The position numbers and the translations under genes are program-made. Source: Lysobacter sp. cf310 (lineage in GTDB: Bacteria > Pseudomonadota > Gammaproteobacteria > Xanthomonadales > Xanthomonadaceae). Taken from it: DNA of 64,000 nt. The notes under the pieces are model-generated. The model ran no database searches. It saw nothing but the letters and a program-made list of their open reading frames with translations, and was not told where the DNA came from. Below, in pieces: positions 42,946 through 51,147 of the stretch; positions within the stretch are counted from its first letter, which is position 1, and the number at the start of each line of letters is the position of its first letter. The DNA is taken from assembly GCF_900114355.1 (NCBI RefSeq), contig NZ_FOSS01000001.1, positions 1,042,368-1,106,367 of the forward strand. The letters run 5' to 3'.

Positions 42946-42969
42946 GCGCGTGCGCGACTCGCGCCGGCC

Positions 42970-43464
42970 CTATTCCGGCGGGTGCCAGACCATGTAGACG
43001 TCGGCGCGGGCGTAGTGCGAGCCGGGACGCGGCGCCGGGTAATGACGGAAGCCGACGCTTTCGTACAGCTTCAGCGCGGGCGTGAGCTTGGTGCTGGATT
43101 CCAGGAACAGTTCGCGCCCGCCCAGCGCCTGGAAGCGTTCCAGCGCGCCCAGCATCAGCAGGCGCCCGATGCCGCCGCCGCGCAGGCGGCTGTCGACGGC
43201 CATCTTGGTGAGCTCGTAGACGCCATCGCCCTCGTGCTTGAGCGCGACCGTACCGAGCGCGCGCTGCGCTGCGTCCACCGCGAACAGCACACGCCCGCCG
43301 TCGGCGAGCAGATGGGTTTCTGGATCGTCCAGCACCGCGCGGTCGATGGCCTCGACCACGAACCAGCGCTGCAGCCACTCCAGGTTGAGGCGGGCGAAAT
43401 CGGCGCGCCACTGCGGGGCGAAATCGACGATGCGGATATCGGTGGCGGGGACGCGTTCGCTCAT
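42970..43464 (-). CDS. GNAT-family N-acetyltransferase
   Basis: 164 residues. Acetyl-CoA-binding motif A: LTKMAVDSRLRGGGIGRLLMLGALE (R/Q-x-x-G-x-G/A), about 85-110. The ELFLESSTKLTPALKLYESVGF stretch is motif B. Cytosolic. The N-terminal region (FARLNLEWLQRWFVVEAID) matches the subgroup often annotated as amino-acid or peptide acetyltransferase; substrate unknown. Confidence 0.88.
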   Translation of the reverse strand: MSERVPATDIRIVDFAPQWRADFARLNLEWLQRWFVVEAIDRAVLDDPETHLLADGGRVLFAVDAAQRALGTVALKHEGDGVYELTKMAVDSRLRGGGIGRLLMLGALERFQALGGRELFLESSTKLTPALKLYESVGFRHYPAPRPGSHYARADVYMVWHPPE

Positions 43465-43506
43465 GCGGCCATCATAAAGCCGCCCCAGCCCGCCGCGTGG
43501 ACGCGT

Positions 43507-44154
43507 CTAGTGCTTGCCCGGGGCCTTGCGCGGGTCCGGCCCCTTGGCCTTGTCGGCGCCCTTGCCCTTGCCGGCCTCGCGCGCGGCCTGCGGCGGCTGC
43601 GCGCGCTTGCTCTTCACGCTGGGCCGATTCGGGAAATCCCGGCGCAGCTCGGCGTCTATCGCGATCGGACGGCCCCAGCGGTCGTAGGTGGGCACGAAGC
43701 CGCGCTTGAGGCGGTGGAACTCGGGCGAGCCGGGCTTGATGCCCATGCGCTGCGCGACCGCGCCCCAGCCCTCGCCGTGGCTGCGTTCCCATTCGTCGAC
43801 CACGTAGCGGCAGGGACGGCCCAAGACCTGCGCCAGCGCGCAGGCGTAGTAGACGTCGCCCGGCGCCCAGCGGCGCGCGCCCAGCAGTTCCGACACCAGC
43901 TCGCGCGGCGCGCCGTAGTTGCGCACCATCTCGTCGACGAAGGGCTCGCGGTAGCGCGTGCCGTAGCGGTTCACGTCGCCCAGCCAGGTATCGACCCAAG
44001 CGTCGCCGCTGCGCGGATCCCAGCCGAAGGCGTAGTCCTGCGCCCAGCTCTGGCCGATGCCCAACACCGCCGCGATCGAGGCCAGCAGCGCGAGCATGCG
44101 CACGCGCAGGCGCGAGCGCGGCGGCTGGGGCGACGGTGCGGCGGCGCGGTCCAT
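43507..44154 (-). CDS. Exported protein, unknown
   Basis: 215 residues. A signal/anchor segment (about 20-38, MLALLASIAAVLGIGQSWA) is preceded by a basic N-terminus. The mature domain is YAFGWDPRSGDAWVDTWLGDVNRYG followed by DEMVRNYGAPRELVSELL and CALAQVLGRPCRYVVDEWERSHG. The C-terminal 45 residues are Lys/Pro-rich (KAKGPDPRKAPGKH). Similar proteins occur as hypotheticals in xanthomonads. It starts two bases after the previous gene, so cotranscribed. Confidence 0.72.
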   Translation of the reverse strand: MDRAAAPSPQPPRSRLRVRMLALLASIAAVLGIGQSWAQDYAFGWDPRSGDAWVDTWLGDVNRYGTRYREPFVDEMVRNYGAPRELVSELLGARRWAPGDVYYACALAQVLGRPCRYVVDEWERSHGEGWGAVAQRMGIKPGSPEFHRLKRGFVPTYDRWGRPIAIDAELRRDFPNRPSVKSKRAQPPQAAREAGKGKGADKAKGPDPRKAPGKH

Positions 44155-44156
44155 GC

Positions 44157-44597
44157 TCAGCGCGAGATCACGAATTTGCCGAAGGCCACGCCCAGGTCCC
44201 AGCCCTCGCCCTTGCCGGCCAGGGCCAGCGAAACCTCGCCCTTGGTCATGACCTGGGCCTTGCTGGACTTGACCGCGCCGGCATGCGCCTCGGCGGTGGC
44301 GTAGGTGCCCAGGATCTCGGAGATGTTGTGCACGCCGGAGAACTCGCCGACGCCGTTCTCGATCTTGGACTTGCCCACGGTCAGACCGCCGCCCTTGGCG
44401 CTGATCTTGACCGCCATGCTCTGGCCGTTGCTGCAGCTGACCGTGCCGCTGCCGGAGGAGGTCTTGTAGAACACCGACCAGCCCGACAGATTGAAGCGCA
44501 GCTTGCAGTCGACGTGGCCGGCGGCCTGCGCCGCGGGGGCCCAGGCGGAGGCCAGGCCGGCGACGGCCAGGCTGGCGCACAGCAGTAGCGATTTCAT
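44157..44597 (-). CDS. Exported protein, unknown
   Basis: 146 residues from ATG 44597 (signal MKSLLLCASLAVAGLASAWA). The mature part contains VSCSNGQSMAVKISAKGGGLTVGKSKIENG and VMTKGEVSLALAGKGEGWDLGVAFGKFVISR, a beta-rich, glycine-patterned domain. Two Cys (one pair in VDCK...VSCS) may form a disulphide. First gene of a pair with the downstream exported protein. Family not recognised. Confidence 0.75.
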   Translation of the reverse strand: MKSLLLCASLAVAGLASAWAPAAQAAGHVDCKLRFNLSGWSVFYKTSSGSGTVSCSNGQSMAVKISAKGGGLTVGKSKIENGVGEFSGVHNISEILGTYATAEAHAGAVKSSKAQVMTKGEVSLALAGKGEGWDLGVAFGKFVISR

Positions 44598-44702
44598 GAG
44601 GGACGACTCCTTGCGGGCAGGGCCGCAGGCTAGCACCGAACGCGGTGCGCGGCAGCAGGCGAAACGACGGCACCGCGGGTCGCGGTGCCGTCGGGTGGGC
44701 GC

Positions 44703-45176
44703 TTAGTCGTCGTAGCGCCTGCGGTCGTAGCGGCTGTCGTAGTAGCGGCCGTCGTAGTAACGGTTGTCGTAGCGGTTGTCGTAACGGCGATCGTGGCGAC
44801 GGTCGTAGCGGGCGTCGTAGTACTCGGTGCGGCACTTGCCGTACTGGTTGCAGTTGGCGGTGCGGTAGCCAGGACGGTACTGGTTGCGGTAGCCGTAGGC
44901 GTTGCCGTACGGCGGCTGCGCATAGCCGTGGCGCGGCACGTTGCGGTAGTAGGTCGGGCGGCCGTAGCGGTCGCGCACCACGATCAGGCGATCGTTGTAG
45001 CCGTAGTTGCCGTAACGGTAGTACGGGGTGTTGCCGCGGATGATCACGTCGGCCACATCGACGATCACGCGGGCGAGGTCGTCGCTCTGCGCCATTGCCG
45101 GGGCCGGCGCCATCGCGACCACGCCGAAGCCGGCGGCCACGACCACCGGGGCGAGCCATCGGGACAGTGCGGTCAT
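44703..45176 (-). CDS. Exported Tyr/Arg/Asp-rich protein
   Basis: 157 residues. Signal peptide about 1-29 (FGVVAMAPAPAMAQ). A short domain (DDLARVIVDVADVIIRGNTPYYRYG, about 32-56) is followed by low-complexity RYD/YYD/NRYDN repeats to the C-terminus, encoded by near-identical GTCGTA-type triplet runs on the plus strand. A DNA-repeat expansion within the gene is likely. Structure is probably disordered; RNA, metal or envelope binding cannot be decided. Confidence 0.8.
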   Translation of the reverse strand: MTALSRWLAPVVVAAGFGVVAMAPAPAMAQSDDLARVIVDVADVIIRGNTPYYRYGNYGYNDRLIVVRDRYGRPTYYRNVPRHGYAQPPYGNAYGYRNQYRPGYRTANCNQYGKCRTEYYDARYDRRHDRRYDNRYDNRYYDGRYYDSRYDRRRYDD

Positions 45177-45306
45177 GTCGTTCTCCTCAAGCCTGCACCA
45201 TTGCAGGCATGGGGCGACGATGCGACCGCGACGGTGAACGATTTCGTAATTTCGCGGTTCCGCGCCGGAACCGCTCAGCCGGCGTTGGGCTGGCGTCGGC
45301 GCCCGT

Positions 45307-46044
45307 TCAGGCGATGGCCGCGCGCGCCAGTTCGCGCACCGCCTCGGGCAGCGCGGCGGCGCCGTCGACGCGGCGCAGGCGCGGCGCGTCGGCCGCGATC
45401 TCGGCCTCGTTCTCGTGCGCCCAGGTCACGTGATACGGCATGTGGATGCCCCAGCCGCCCAGCGCCAGCACCGGCGCGATGTCCGAGCGCAGGGAATTGC
45501 CGATCATCACGAACTGCTCGGCGCTCAGGCCGAACTCGTCGAACAGGCGCGCATAGGTCGCGGTGTCCTTTTCGCTCACGATCTCGATGCGACGGAACAG
45601 GTCGGCCAGGCCGCACTGCTTGACCTTGGCTTCCTGATGGAACAGGTCGCCCTTGGTGATCAGCACCACGTCGTACTCGCCGGCGATCGCGCGCACCGCC
45701 TCGGGGATGCCGGGCAGCAGCTCGACCGGATGCCGCAGCAGGTCCTTGCCCAGGCCGACGATGCGGTGCAGGTCGGCGGCGCTGATGCGCTCGCCGGTGA
45801 TCTCGACCGCGGCCTCGATCATCGACAGCACCATGCCCTTCACGCCGTAGCCGAACAGCGCGATGTTGCGCTTCTCGACTTCGTAGAGGTGCTGCTGCAC
45901 GCCCGCGTCGTGCAGGTCGACGTAGGCGCCGACGATGCGCTCGAAGTCGAGCTGGGCCTGATCGAAGTAATCCTGGCTGCGCCAGAGCGTGTCGTCGGCG
46001 TCGAAGCCGACCAGCCGGATGGCGGCCGCATGCGTGCGATTCAT
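45307..46044 (-). CDS. HAD-family hydrolase
   Basis: 245 residues from ATG 46044. Motif I is GFDADDTLW (nucleophile/acid Asp pair), motif II VLITKGD (Thr/Lys), motif III KDTATYARLF, and motif IV MIGNSLRSDIAPVLALG. The alpha-helical cap (C1 type, about 20-100) resembles phosphoglycolate-phosphatase-like enzymes. Cytosolic; substrate unknown. Confidence 0.9.
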   Translation of the reverse strand: MNRTHAAAIRLVGFDADDTLWRSQDYFDQAQLDFERIVGAYVDLHDAGVQQHLYEVEKRNIALFGYGVKGMVLSMIEAAVEITGERISAADLHRIVGLGKDLLRHPVELLPGIPEAVRAIAGEYDVVLITKGDLFHQEAKVKQCGLADLFRRIEIVSEKDTATYARLFDEFGLSAEQFVMIGNSLRSDIAPVLALGGWGIHMPYHVTWAHENEAEIAADAPRLRRVDGAAALPEAVRELARAAIA

Positions 46045-46095
46045 GCGCGCATTATGCCGCGCGCGCGGCCCGACGAAAAACCGGGACCGCAAACA

Positions 46096-46121
46096 GGAAG
46101 GGCGGCCCTAGCCGCCCTTCC
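46096..46121 (-). terminator. Terminator after the EF-hand gene
   Basis: GGAAGGGCGGC / GCCGCCCTTCC forms a perfect 11-bp stem with loop CCTA (plus strand). On the minus strand it follows the EF-hand stop at 46170. Downstream tract is not T-rich, so strength is moderate. Confidence 0.7.
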
Positions 46122-46169
46122 TCCGCAGGGGAGTCCACACCCCCGGGTTCCACTATGACCGAGCGTGTA

Positions 46170-46562
46170 TCAGCCGCCGTGCTTGGCCGGCTTGCTGCTC
46201 TGGGCCTTGGCCACGTAGGCCTTGTACTCGTCGGCGGTCAGCGAGCCGTCGGCATTGCTGTCGGCCTTGTCGAAGACCTGGCCCAGGGCGGGCACGCTCG
46301 AGGCCTCGGTCTTGCTGAGGTTGCCGTCCTTGTCGACGTCGACATCGCTCCAGCTCTTCTTCTGCGGCGCGGCGGCGGTCGCAGCCGGCTCGCTGGTCTG
46401 GGCAGCGGTCGCATCGGTCGCGGCGGCGGCCGCGGCATCGGTGCTCTGCGCCTGCTCGGCCGGCGGAGCCTGCTCGGCCTGCTGCGCGAACGCGAGCGGA
46501 GCCGACAGGCTGGCGACGAGGGCGAAAGCACCGATCAACGACTTGCGGGACAGGGTATTCAT
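46170..46562 (-). CDS. Exported EF-hand protein
   Basis: 130 residues. Signal peptide about 1-26 (LSAPLAFAQ), then an Ala/Glu/Gln/Thr low-complexity linker (about 27-70). Two EF-hand loops: DVDKDGNLSKTE (about 74-85) and DSNADGSLTADE (about 100-111). Same plan as 42610-42945 but only distantly similar. Shine-Dalgarno GGAGAGATC precedes the start. Likely periplasmic Ca2+-binding. Confidence 0.88.
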   Translation of the reverse strand: MNTLSRKSLIGAFALVASLSAPLAFAQQAEQAPPAEQAQSTDAAAAAATDATAAQTSEPAATAAAPQKKSWSDVDVDKDGNLSKTEASSVPALGQVFDKADSNADGSLTADEYKAYVAKAQSSKPAKHGG

Positions 46563-46932
46563 GCGATCTCTCCTGGAGGTGATGTGTTGCGCGGATGTCT
46601 GAAAGCTTGGGGGTCACCGCACGACTGCACCTTGCCGGCCCGCGTCTGAACCGATCGCGCGCGCGAAGCGTTAAAGCTACGTTCGCTTAACCACACCGCG
46701 CGCGAATGACGTTAGGCGAGCCCGCCGAAATACGGCAAAACGTGACCCAGGACGGCATTGCGCGGGGTCGCGCTGTGCGCCGATTGGCTGAACGCAACAC
46801 AACCTTTACGAAATCGCGCGTCGGCCGCTCATGCGCGCATGCGTTCGCGGGCGCCGCGGCGATGCGCGCGCACGCACCGGCGTCGAAGCCGGTCGCGGAT
46901 TCGACGTGACGGCCGGCACGGCGCGTCCACGC
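46563..46932. other. Intergenic region, EF-hand promoter side
   Basis: 370 bases. No gene is supported. It should hold the promoter of the EF-hand gene (minus strand). Nothing else stands out. Confidence 0.5.
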
Positions 46933-48069
46933 TCAGGCGCTGTCGAAGCTCACCGCGTGCGCGAGATCCGGCGCGAAGCGGCTCAGGCAATGCAGTGCCT
47001 GTTCGTCCAGAGCCGCGCGCTGCGGCTTGGACAGCGACGCGAACGGGACGATCGCGATCGTCGCCGCGTCCTTGCCGCGCTCCATGCTCCAGGTGCCGGC
47101 CACGTAGCCGTCGATCAGCACGGTCGCACGCACGATGCCGTTGCGGGTGAACACCGCCGCCTTGTGGCGTTCGTCGAAGATGCGGCTGCGGTCGGCGTGG
47201 GCGAGCAGCAGGTTGTCGAAATCGGCGAGCAAACGCGGTGGCGCGGGCGCGTCCGGCTCCGGTGCCGGCGCATCCACGGGATCGAACAAGGTCGCGCCTG
47301 CGGCATTGCGGTAGGTGCGCAGGCGCGGACGCAGGCGCTCGACGATCGCGCGCACGCCCTGCAGGCCCGACCAGGCGGCGATGTCCTGCGCCGTGGCCGG
47401 CCCGAACGCGGCCAGATAGCGCAGCACCATCGCCTCGCTGGCGTCGTCCGCGCTCAGGGGCTGGCCCAGCCAGTGCGCGGCCGGCGCGAAGGCGGCGGGG
47501 CGATGCGAGTCCCAGATCCCGGCCGGCGGCACGTGAATCAACGGCTCGACGCCGCGCACCCAGCGCGCCATCGCCGCCGCGTCGCGCTGCGGCCATTGCG
47601 GCTGCAGCGCCGCGCCCAGCTCGGTCGCGTTCAAGGATGCGCGCGCCAGCAACGTCAGCCCGGCCGCGCCCAGCGCATCCAGGTCCATGCCCTGCACCGC
47701 GCGGCCCTGATCGCTTTGCAGGAACAGGCGCCGCAGCATCGGCTGCAGGGTCGCGCGCCAATCCAGATAGTCGCGCGCGCTGACCAGATGCAGGGTGCCG
47801 CGCATCATGGTCGCGCGCACCACTTGGCGCCCCTGCATCAGCTCGGTCAGTTGCTGCGGGCGGAACGCCGCCAAGCGCGACCACAAGCCCAGATACGGCG
47901 GGTTCGGCGCCTGCGCCTGCAGGCCGCCCAGGCGCTCGATCATCGCCAGCGGCGATTCCGAGGACGGCCGCAGCAGCGACTGCCGCTGCAACAGGGCGCG
48001 ATTGAGCGCGCGCGTGTCCAGCGTGTCGCCGGCCGGGCCGCGCGCGGCGGCGGTTTTGCTTGCGGGCAT
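46933..48069 (-). CDS. AlkZ-like winged-helix DNA-binding protein
   Basis: 378 residues. Family of tandem winged-helix proteins (HTH_42) that includes the DNA glycosylases AlkZ and YcaQ/AlkX. The N-terminal LGGLQAQAPNPPYLGLWSR (about 46-64) has the QxQ catalytic-site string of AlkZ (L-Q-A-Q). RGTLHLVSARDYL and DLDALGAAGLTLLARA follow, and the C-terminal DEQALHCLSRFAPDLA. A role in repair of alkylated or crosslinked DNA is likely. Monocistronic. Confidence 0.85.
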   Translation of the reverse strand: MPASKTAAARGPAGDTLDTRALNRALLQRQSLLRPSSESPLAMIERLGGLQAQAPNPPYLGLWSRLAAFRPQQLTELMQGRQVVRATMMRGTLHLVSARDYLDWRATLQPMLRRLFLQSDQGRAVQGMDLDALGAAGLTLLARASLNATELGAALQPQWPQRDAAAMARWVRGVEPLIHVPPAGIWDSHRPAAFAPAAHWLGQPLSADDASEAMVLRYLAAFGPATAQDIAAWSGLQGVRAIVERLRPRLRTYRNAAGATLFDPVDAPAPEPDAPAPPRLLADFDNLLLAHADRSRIFDERHKAAVFTRNGIVRATVLIDGYVAGTWSMERGKDAATIAIVPFASLSKPQRAALDEQALHCLSRFAPDLAHAVSFDSA

Positions 48070-48178
48070 GGTCGCGGACTGAAAGGACTGGATCGAACGA
48101 TAGCCGGATCCGCGGCGATTCGTCGCCCAGGCCGTACCGGTGCTCAGTCCGACGCAACGTGCGCGCGGACCGCAGGTG

Positions 48179-49063
48179 TCAGCCGCCCTTCGGACACTTC
48201 GGCGGCCAGTCCTCGTCGCCCTCGCCGCGCAGCAGGAACAACTCGCCCGAACGCTCGCCTTTGGTGTCGCGCGCGAACAGCATCGAACGCCCGCTGGGCG
48301 AAAGCAGCGCGCCGATCTCGCTGCCGTTGACGTTGATCTGCGGGCCCAGCCTGGTGCGCGGCGCCCACTTGCCGCGCTTGCGGTGGCTTTCGTAGAGGCC
48401 GTCGCCGGCCATGAATACGATGCGCTCGCCGCCCGGCGCGATCAGCGGCTCGTACTCGTCCTCGGCGGTGTTGAGCTGGGGGCCGAGGTTCTCGAGCTTC
48501 CAGGCGCCCCGCGCGCCCTGGCGCGCACGCCACAGGTCGGTCTTGCCGTAGCCGCCGGGGCGGTTGCTGGAGCCGAAATAGAGCCAGCCGTCGGCGGCGG
48601 GGCGCGGGAACCATTCGGCGCCGGGCGAATTGACCGGTGCCGGCAGACGTTCGGGTTTGCCCCAGCGCCCGTCGGCGTCGCGATCCACGCGCCAGATATC
48701 CAGGTCCTTGCGCGGCACGCCGTCGACCGAGCGCGAGGAAATGAAATACAGGCTGCGTCCGTCGGGCGTGAACCAGGGATCGGCTTCGACGCCGTCGCCC
48801 GCGAACGGCGGCGATGCGGGTTCCGACCAGCCGTCGGCGCCGCAATGGCTGGTGTAGATGCGCCAGCCGCTGAAATCGGGGCGGCTGCGCACGAAGTACA
48901 GATCGCCGTTGCGCGGATCGAAGGCCGGATGCGATTCGAACTGCGCGCTGGAGATGCGCGCCGGCTGCCAAGGCAGCACCTCGGCGGCGTGGGCGGAGGC
49001 CGCGAGCCCCCAGCCCCATAGCAGACACCAAGCCGCAGCGCGGCCGCCCACTCTTGCGCTCAT
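48179..49063 (-). CDS. Exported PD40 (TolB-like) beta-propeller protein
   Basis: 294 residues. Signal peptide about 1-27 (LLWGWGLAASAHAAE). At least four PD40 repeats: DPRNGDLYFVRSR, TPDGRSLYFISSR, AADGWLYFGSSNR, APGGERIVFMAGDG and SPSGRSMLFARDT. Periplasmic ligand- or peptide-binding propeller; exact role unknown. ATG 49063 overlaps the CPXCG gene stop (ATGA). Last gene of the four-gene operon starting at 50389. Confidence 0.85.
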   Translation of the reverse strand: MSARVGGRAAAWCLLWGWGLAASAHAAEVLPWQPARISSAQFESHPAFDPRNGDLYFVRSRPDFSGWRIYTSHCGADGWSEPASPPFAGDGVEADPWFTPDGRSLYFISSRSVDGVPRKDLDIWRVDRDADGRWGKPERLPAPVNSPGAEWFPRPAADGWLYFGSSNRPGGYGKTDLWRARQGARGAWKLENLGPQLNTAEDEYEPLIAPGGERIVFMAGDGLYESHRKRGKWAPRTRLGPQINVNGSEIGALLSPSGRSMLFARDTKGERSGELFLLRGEGDEDWPPKCPKGG

Positions 49064-49254
49064 GCCTCGTCCTCTGCGCTGACGCCGACTTGCGGCTCGC
49101 CCTCCTCGTCGATGGCGACGGAGACGACGATGGGACGGCAACACACCTGGCAGTCCTCGATGTAAGTCTGATCGCCGGCGGAGACGTCCAGCAATAGGCC
49201 GATCGTCTCCCCGCAGTACGGGCAGCTCACGTCGATGAAGGGCTGCATGGACAT
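49060..49254 (-). CDS. CPXCG-motif cysteine-rich protein
   Basis: 64 residues. CPYCGE (about 11-16) and CQVCCRPI (about 35-42) form a two-knuckle Zn ribbon, the standard CPXCG small protein. Cytosolic. Function unknown. In-frame starts at 49254 and 49248 are both possible. It lies two bases after the SDR gene and overlaps the propeller gene. Confidence 0.88.
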   Translation of the reverse strand: MSMQPFIDVSCPYCGETIGLLLDVSAGDQTYIEDCQVCCRPIVVSVAIDEEGEPQVGVSAEDEA

Positions 49255-49256
49255 CG

Positions 49257-49907
49257 CTACCAGCCGACGCGGTAGGTCTGGCCGGTCTGCAGGCCTTCGA
49301 CGCTGCGCACGAAGGCCAGCGCGGCGCGCGCGGCCGACACCGGCTCGAAACCGCGAAAGTAGGGGGCATAGTCCGGCATCGCCTCCTCGATCACGGTCGG
49401 GCTGACCGCGTTGATGCGCAATCCGCGCGGCAGCTCGATCGCGGCCGCGCGCACGAAGGCTTCGATGGCGCCGTTGACCAGGCTGGCGCAGGCGCCGGCG
49501 GCGATCGGTTGTTCGCTGAGGATGCCGGTGACCAGGGTGATCGAGCCGGCGTCGCGCAGGCGCGTCTGCGCCGCGAGCGCCAGGTTGACCTGGCCCATCA
49601 GTTTGTCGCGCAGGCCCAGGCCGAAAGTGGAGGTCTCGATCGGCGCGGGCGCGATCCGACTCAGCGGCGCGAAGGCGACGTTGCCGGCCACGCAGACCAC
49701 CGCGTCCAAGGGCCCGGCCTGGTCCAGTGCGGCCTCGATGCTGGCCGGATCGGCCAGGTCGATGCGCACGTCGCCGGCGCTGCGGCCGGCGCCGATCACC
49801 TCATGGCGTTCGGCCAAGGCGGCCGCGACCGCGCGCCCGATCACGCCGCCGGCGCCGATCACCAGCGCGCGCCGGCGCGCACCCTCGTTGGCCGCGGGCG
49901 CGCTCAC
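49257..49907 (-). CDS. Short-chain dehydrogenase/reductase-fold protein
   Basis: 216 residues, GTG start overlapping the lipoprotein stop (GTGA). Rossmann motif VIGAGGVIGRAVAAAL (about 17-32), CVAGN (about 71-75), but no Tyr-x3-Lys: the catalytic region reads ACASLVNGAIEAFVRAAAIEL, with Val/Asn where Tyr/Lys should be. RINAVSPTVIEEAM is the normal SDR C-terminal part. Short SDRs of this type (UcpA/DUF-like) may bind NAD(P)(H) without classical catalysis. Confidence 0.82.
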   Translation of the reverse strand: MSAPAANEGARRRALVIGAGGVIGRAVAAALAERHEVIGAGRSAGDVRIDLADPASIEAALDQAGPLDAVVCVAGNVAFAPLSRIAPAPIETSTFGLGLRDKLMGQVNLALAAQTRLRDAGSITLVTGILSEQPIAAGACASLVNGAIEAFVRAAAIELPRGLRINAVSPTVIEEAMPDYAPYFRGFEPVSAARAALAFVRSVEGLQTGQTYRVGW

Positions 49908-50389
49908 ATCGGCGTCTTCGGCTGCACCGTCGGCAGGGTCTGGTCGGCCGCCGGCACCAGCAGCACTTCCACCGGCTGGCCGGGGTTATGGCTGCGAATG
50001 CGGAACTCGCTCGCATCGAGCTTGAGGATGTCGGTCGGATAGGACTGGCCTTCCTCGATCAGGGTCAGCTGACCGCCGTCGAACGTCCATTGCGCCTGCA
50101 GCGGCGTGCCGCCGGGGCCATCGATCACCAGGGTGCCGTCGGCGATGAAGGCATAGGTGGTGCCCTTCTCGACCGTGGCCGACTCCTTGACCTCCCAGAC
50201 CTTGCCGGCGAACTGCGACGGCGCGGGCGTGCTCGCGGCGGGCGCCGTCGTTTCGGCGGCCGGCGTCGGCGCCGCGGCGGTCTCGGCGGCAGGCGTGGCG
50301 GCTTCCGGCGACGGCGTGGGTTTGCAGGCGGCCAGACTCAGCGCGGCCAGGGCGGCGAAGGCGTAAGCGGTACCGGAATAGCGACGCAT
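49904..50389 (-). CDS. META/HslJ-like lipoprotein, unknown
   Basis: 161 residues from ATG 50389 (GGAG seven bases upstream). Lipobox LSLAAC (Cys22). A Pro/Ala/Thr linker (about 25-60) is followed by a small beta domain: GKVWEVKESATVEKGTTYAFIADGTLVI, LQAQWTFDGGQLTLIEEGQSYPTDI. The W-x-V...TYxFxxDGTLxI pattern recalls lipocalin-like or META-type folds. First gene of an operon with SDR, CPXCG and propeller genes. Confidence 0.75.
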   Translation of the reverse strand: MRRYSGTAYAFAALAALSLAACKPTPSPEAATPAAETAAAPTPAAETTAPAASTPAPSQFAGKVWEVKESATVEKGTTYAFIADGTLVIDGPGGTPLQAQWTFDGGQLTLIEEGQSYPTDILKLDASEFRIRSHNPGQPVEVLLVPAADQTLPTVQPKTPM

Positions 50390-50618
50390 GCGGAGCTCCA
50401 TGAATGCGGTAAGCGATGGATCGCACCTTAGCACCGCGACGTTAACGCCAAGCGCAGGCGCGGCGCCCTCACGTCGCGGTAACCCGAGCGCGCCCAAGCT
50501 CGCCGCGACGGCCGGGCGACGACGCTGCGAGCTTGCGCGTGCTCGGCCGCCATCGGCACGATGCGCGGCGCCATACGGCGCATCGCGACTCCAAGGCGAA
50601 ACATCGTCAGGAGGAAGC

Positions 50619-51122
50619 ATGAAGATCCGACACGTGTTCAGCACGCCCGATCTCGACAGCGCCCAGGCCGCGATGAACGCCGCCCTGGAAGCCGGCGTGC
50701 ACGACGACGACATCCTGTTGATCGCGCGCTCGGACATCGAGCTCGAATCGATCCCCAACGAACGCAAGGAAGCCGACACCGACCTGATGCCGGCCGCGTT
50801 GCGCGGCGCCGGCATCGGCGGCGCGGCCGGACTGGCGGCGGGCCTGGCGGTGGTCGCGGCCACGCCGATCGCGCTGACCCTGGCCGGCGCGGCGGCCGCG
50901 ACCATGGCCGGCGCGATGGTCGGCTGCTGGGCCTCGGCGCTGGTGGGCTCGTCCCTGCCCGACCCGATCCGGCGCAAGTTCCACGACGAGATCGAGGCCG
51001 GCCGCATTCTGGTGGTGGTCGACGGCAGCAAGGAACTGCTGACCGCGGCCGAACCGCGCATCGTCGCCCAGAGCGGCGCCACGCCGTTGCCGTTCGAGGC
51101 GCACAAGGCGGCGGTGGCCTGA
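50619..51122 (+). CDS. Glycine-zipper membrane protein (DUF1269-like)
   Basis: 167 residues; GGAGGAAGC precedes the ATG. The N-terminal part (KIRHVFSTPDLDSAQAAMNAALEAGVHDDDILLIAR) is a ferredoxin-like beta-alpha-beta. The middle (about 62-115) is a long Gly/Ala-rich membrane pair: GAGIGGAAGLAAGLAVVA, TLAGAAAATMAGAMVGCWASAL. The C-terminus (HDEIEAGRILVVVDGS) is again soluble. It resembles the general-stress DUF1269 group. Role unknown. Confidence 0.72.
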   Translation: MKIRHVFSTPDLDSAQAAMNAALEAGVHDDDILLIARSDIELESIPNERKEADTDLMPAALRGAGIGGAAGLAAGLAVVAATPIALTLAGAAAATMAGAMVGCWASALVGSSLPDPIRRKFHDEIEAGRILVVVDGSKELLTAAEPRIVAQSGATPLPFEAHKAAVA

Positions 51123-51147
51123 CGGCGCAGCGGATGTCGCGTGCGCG

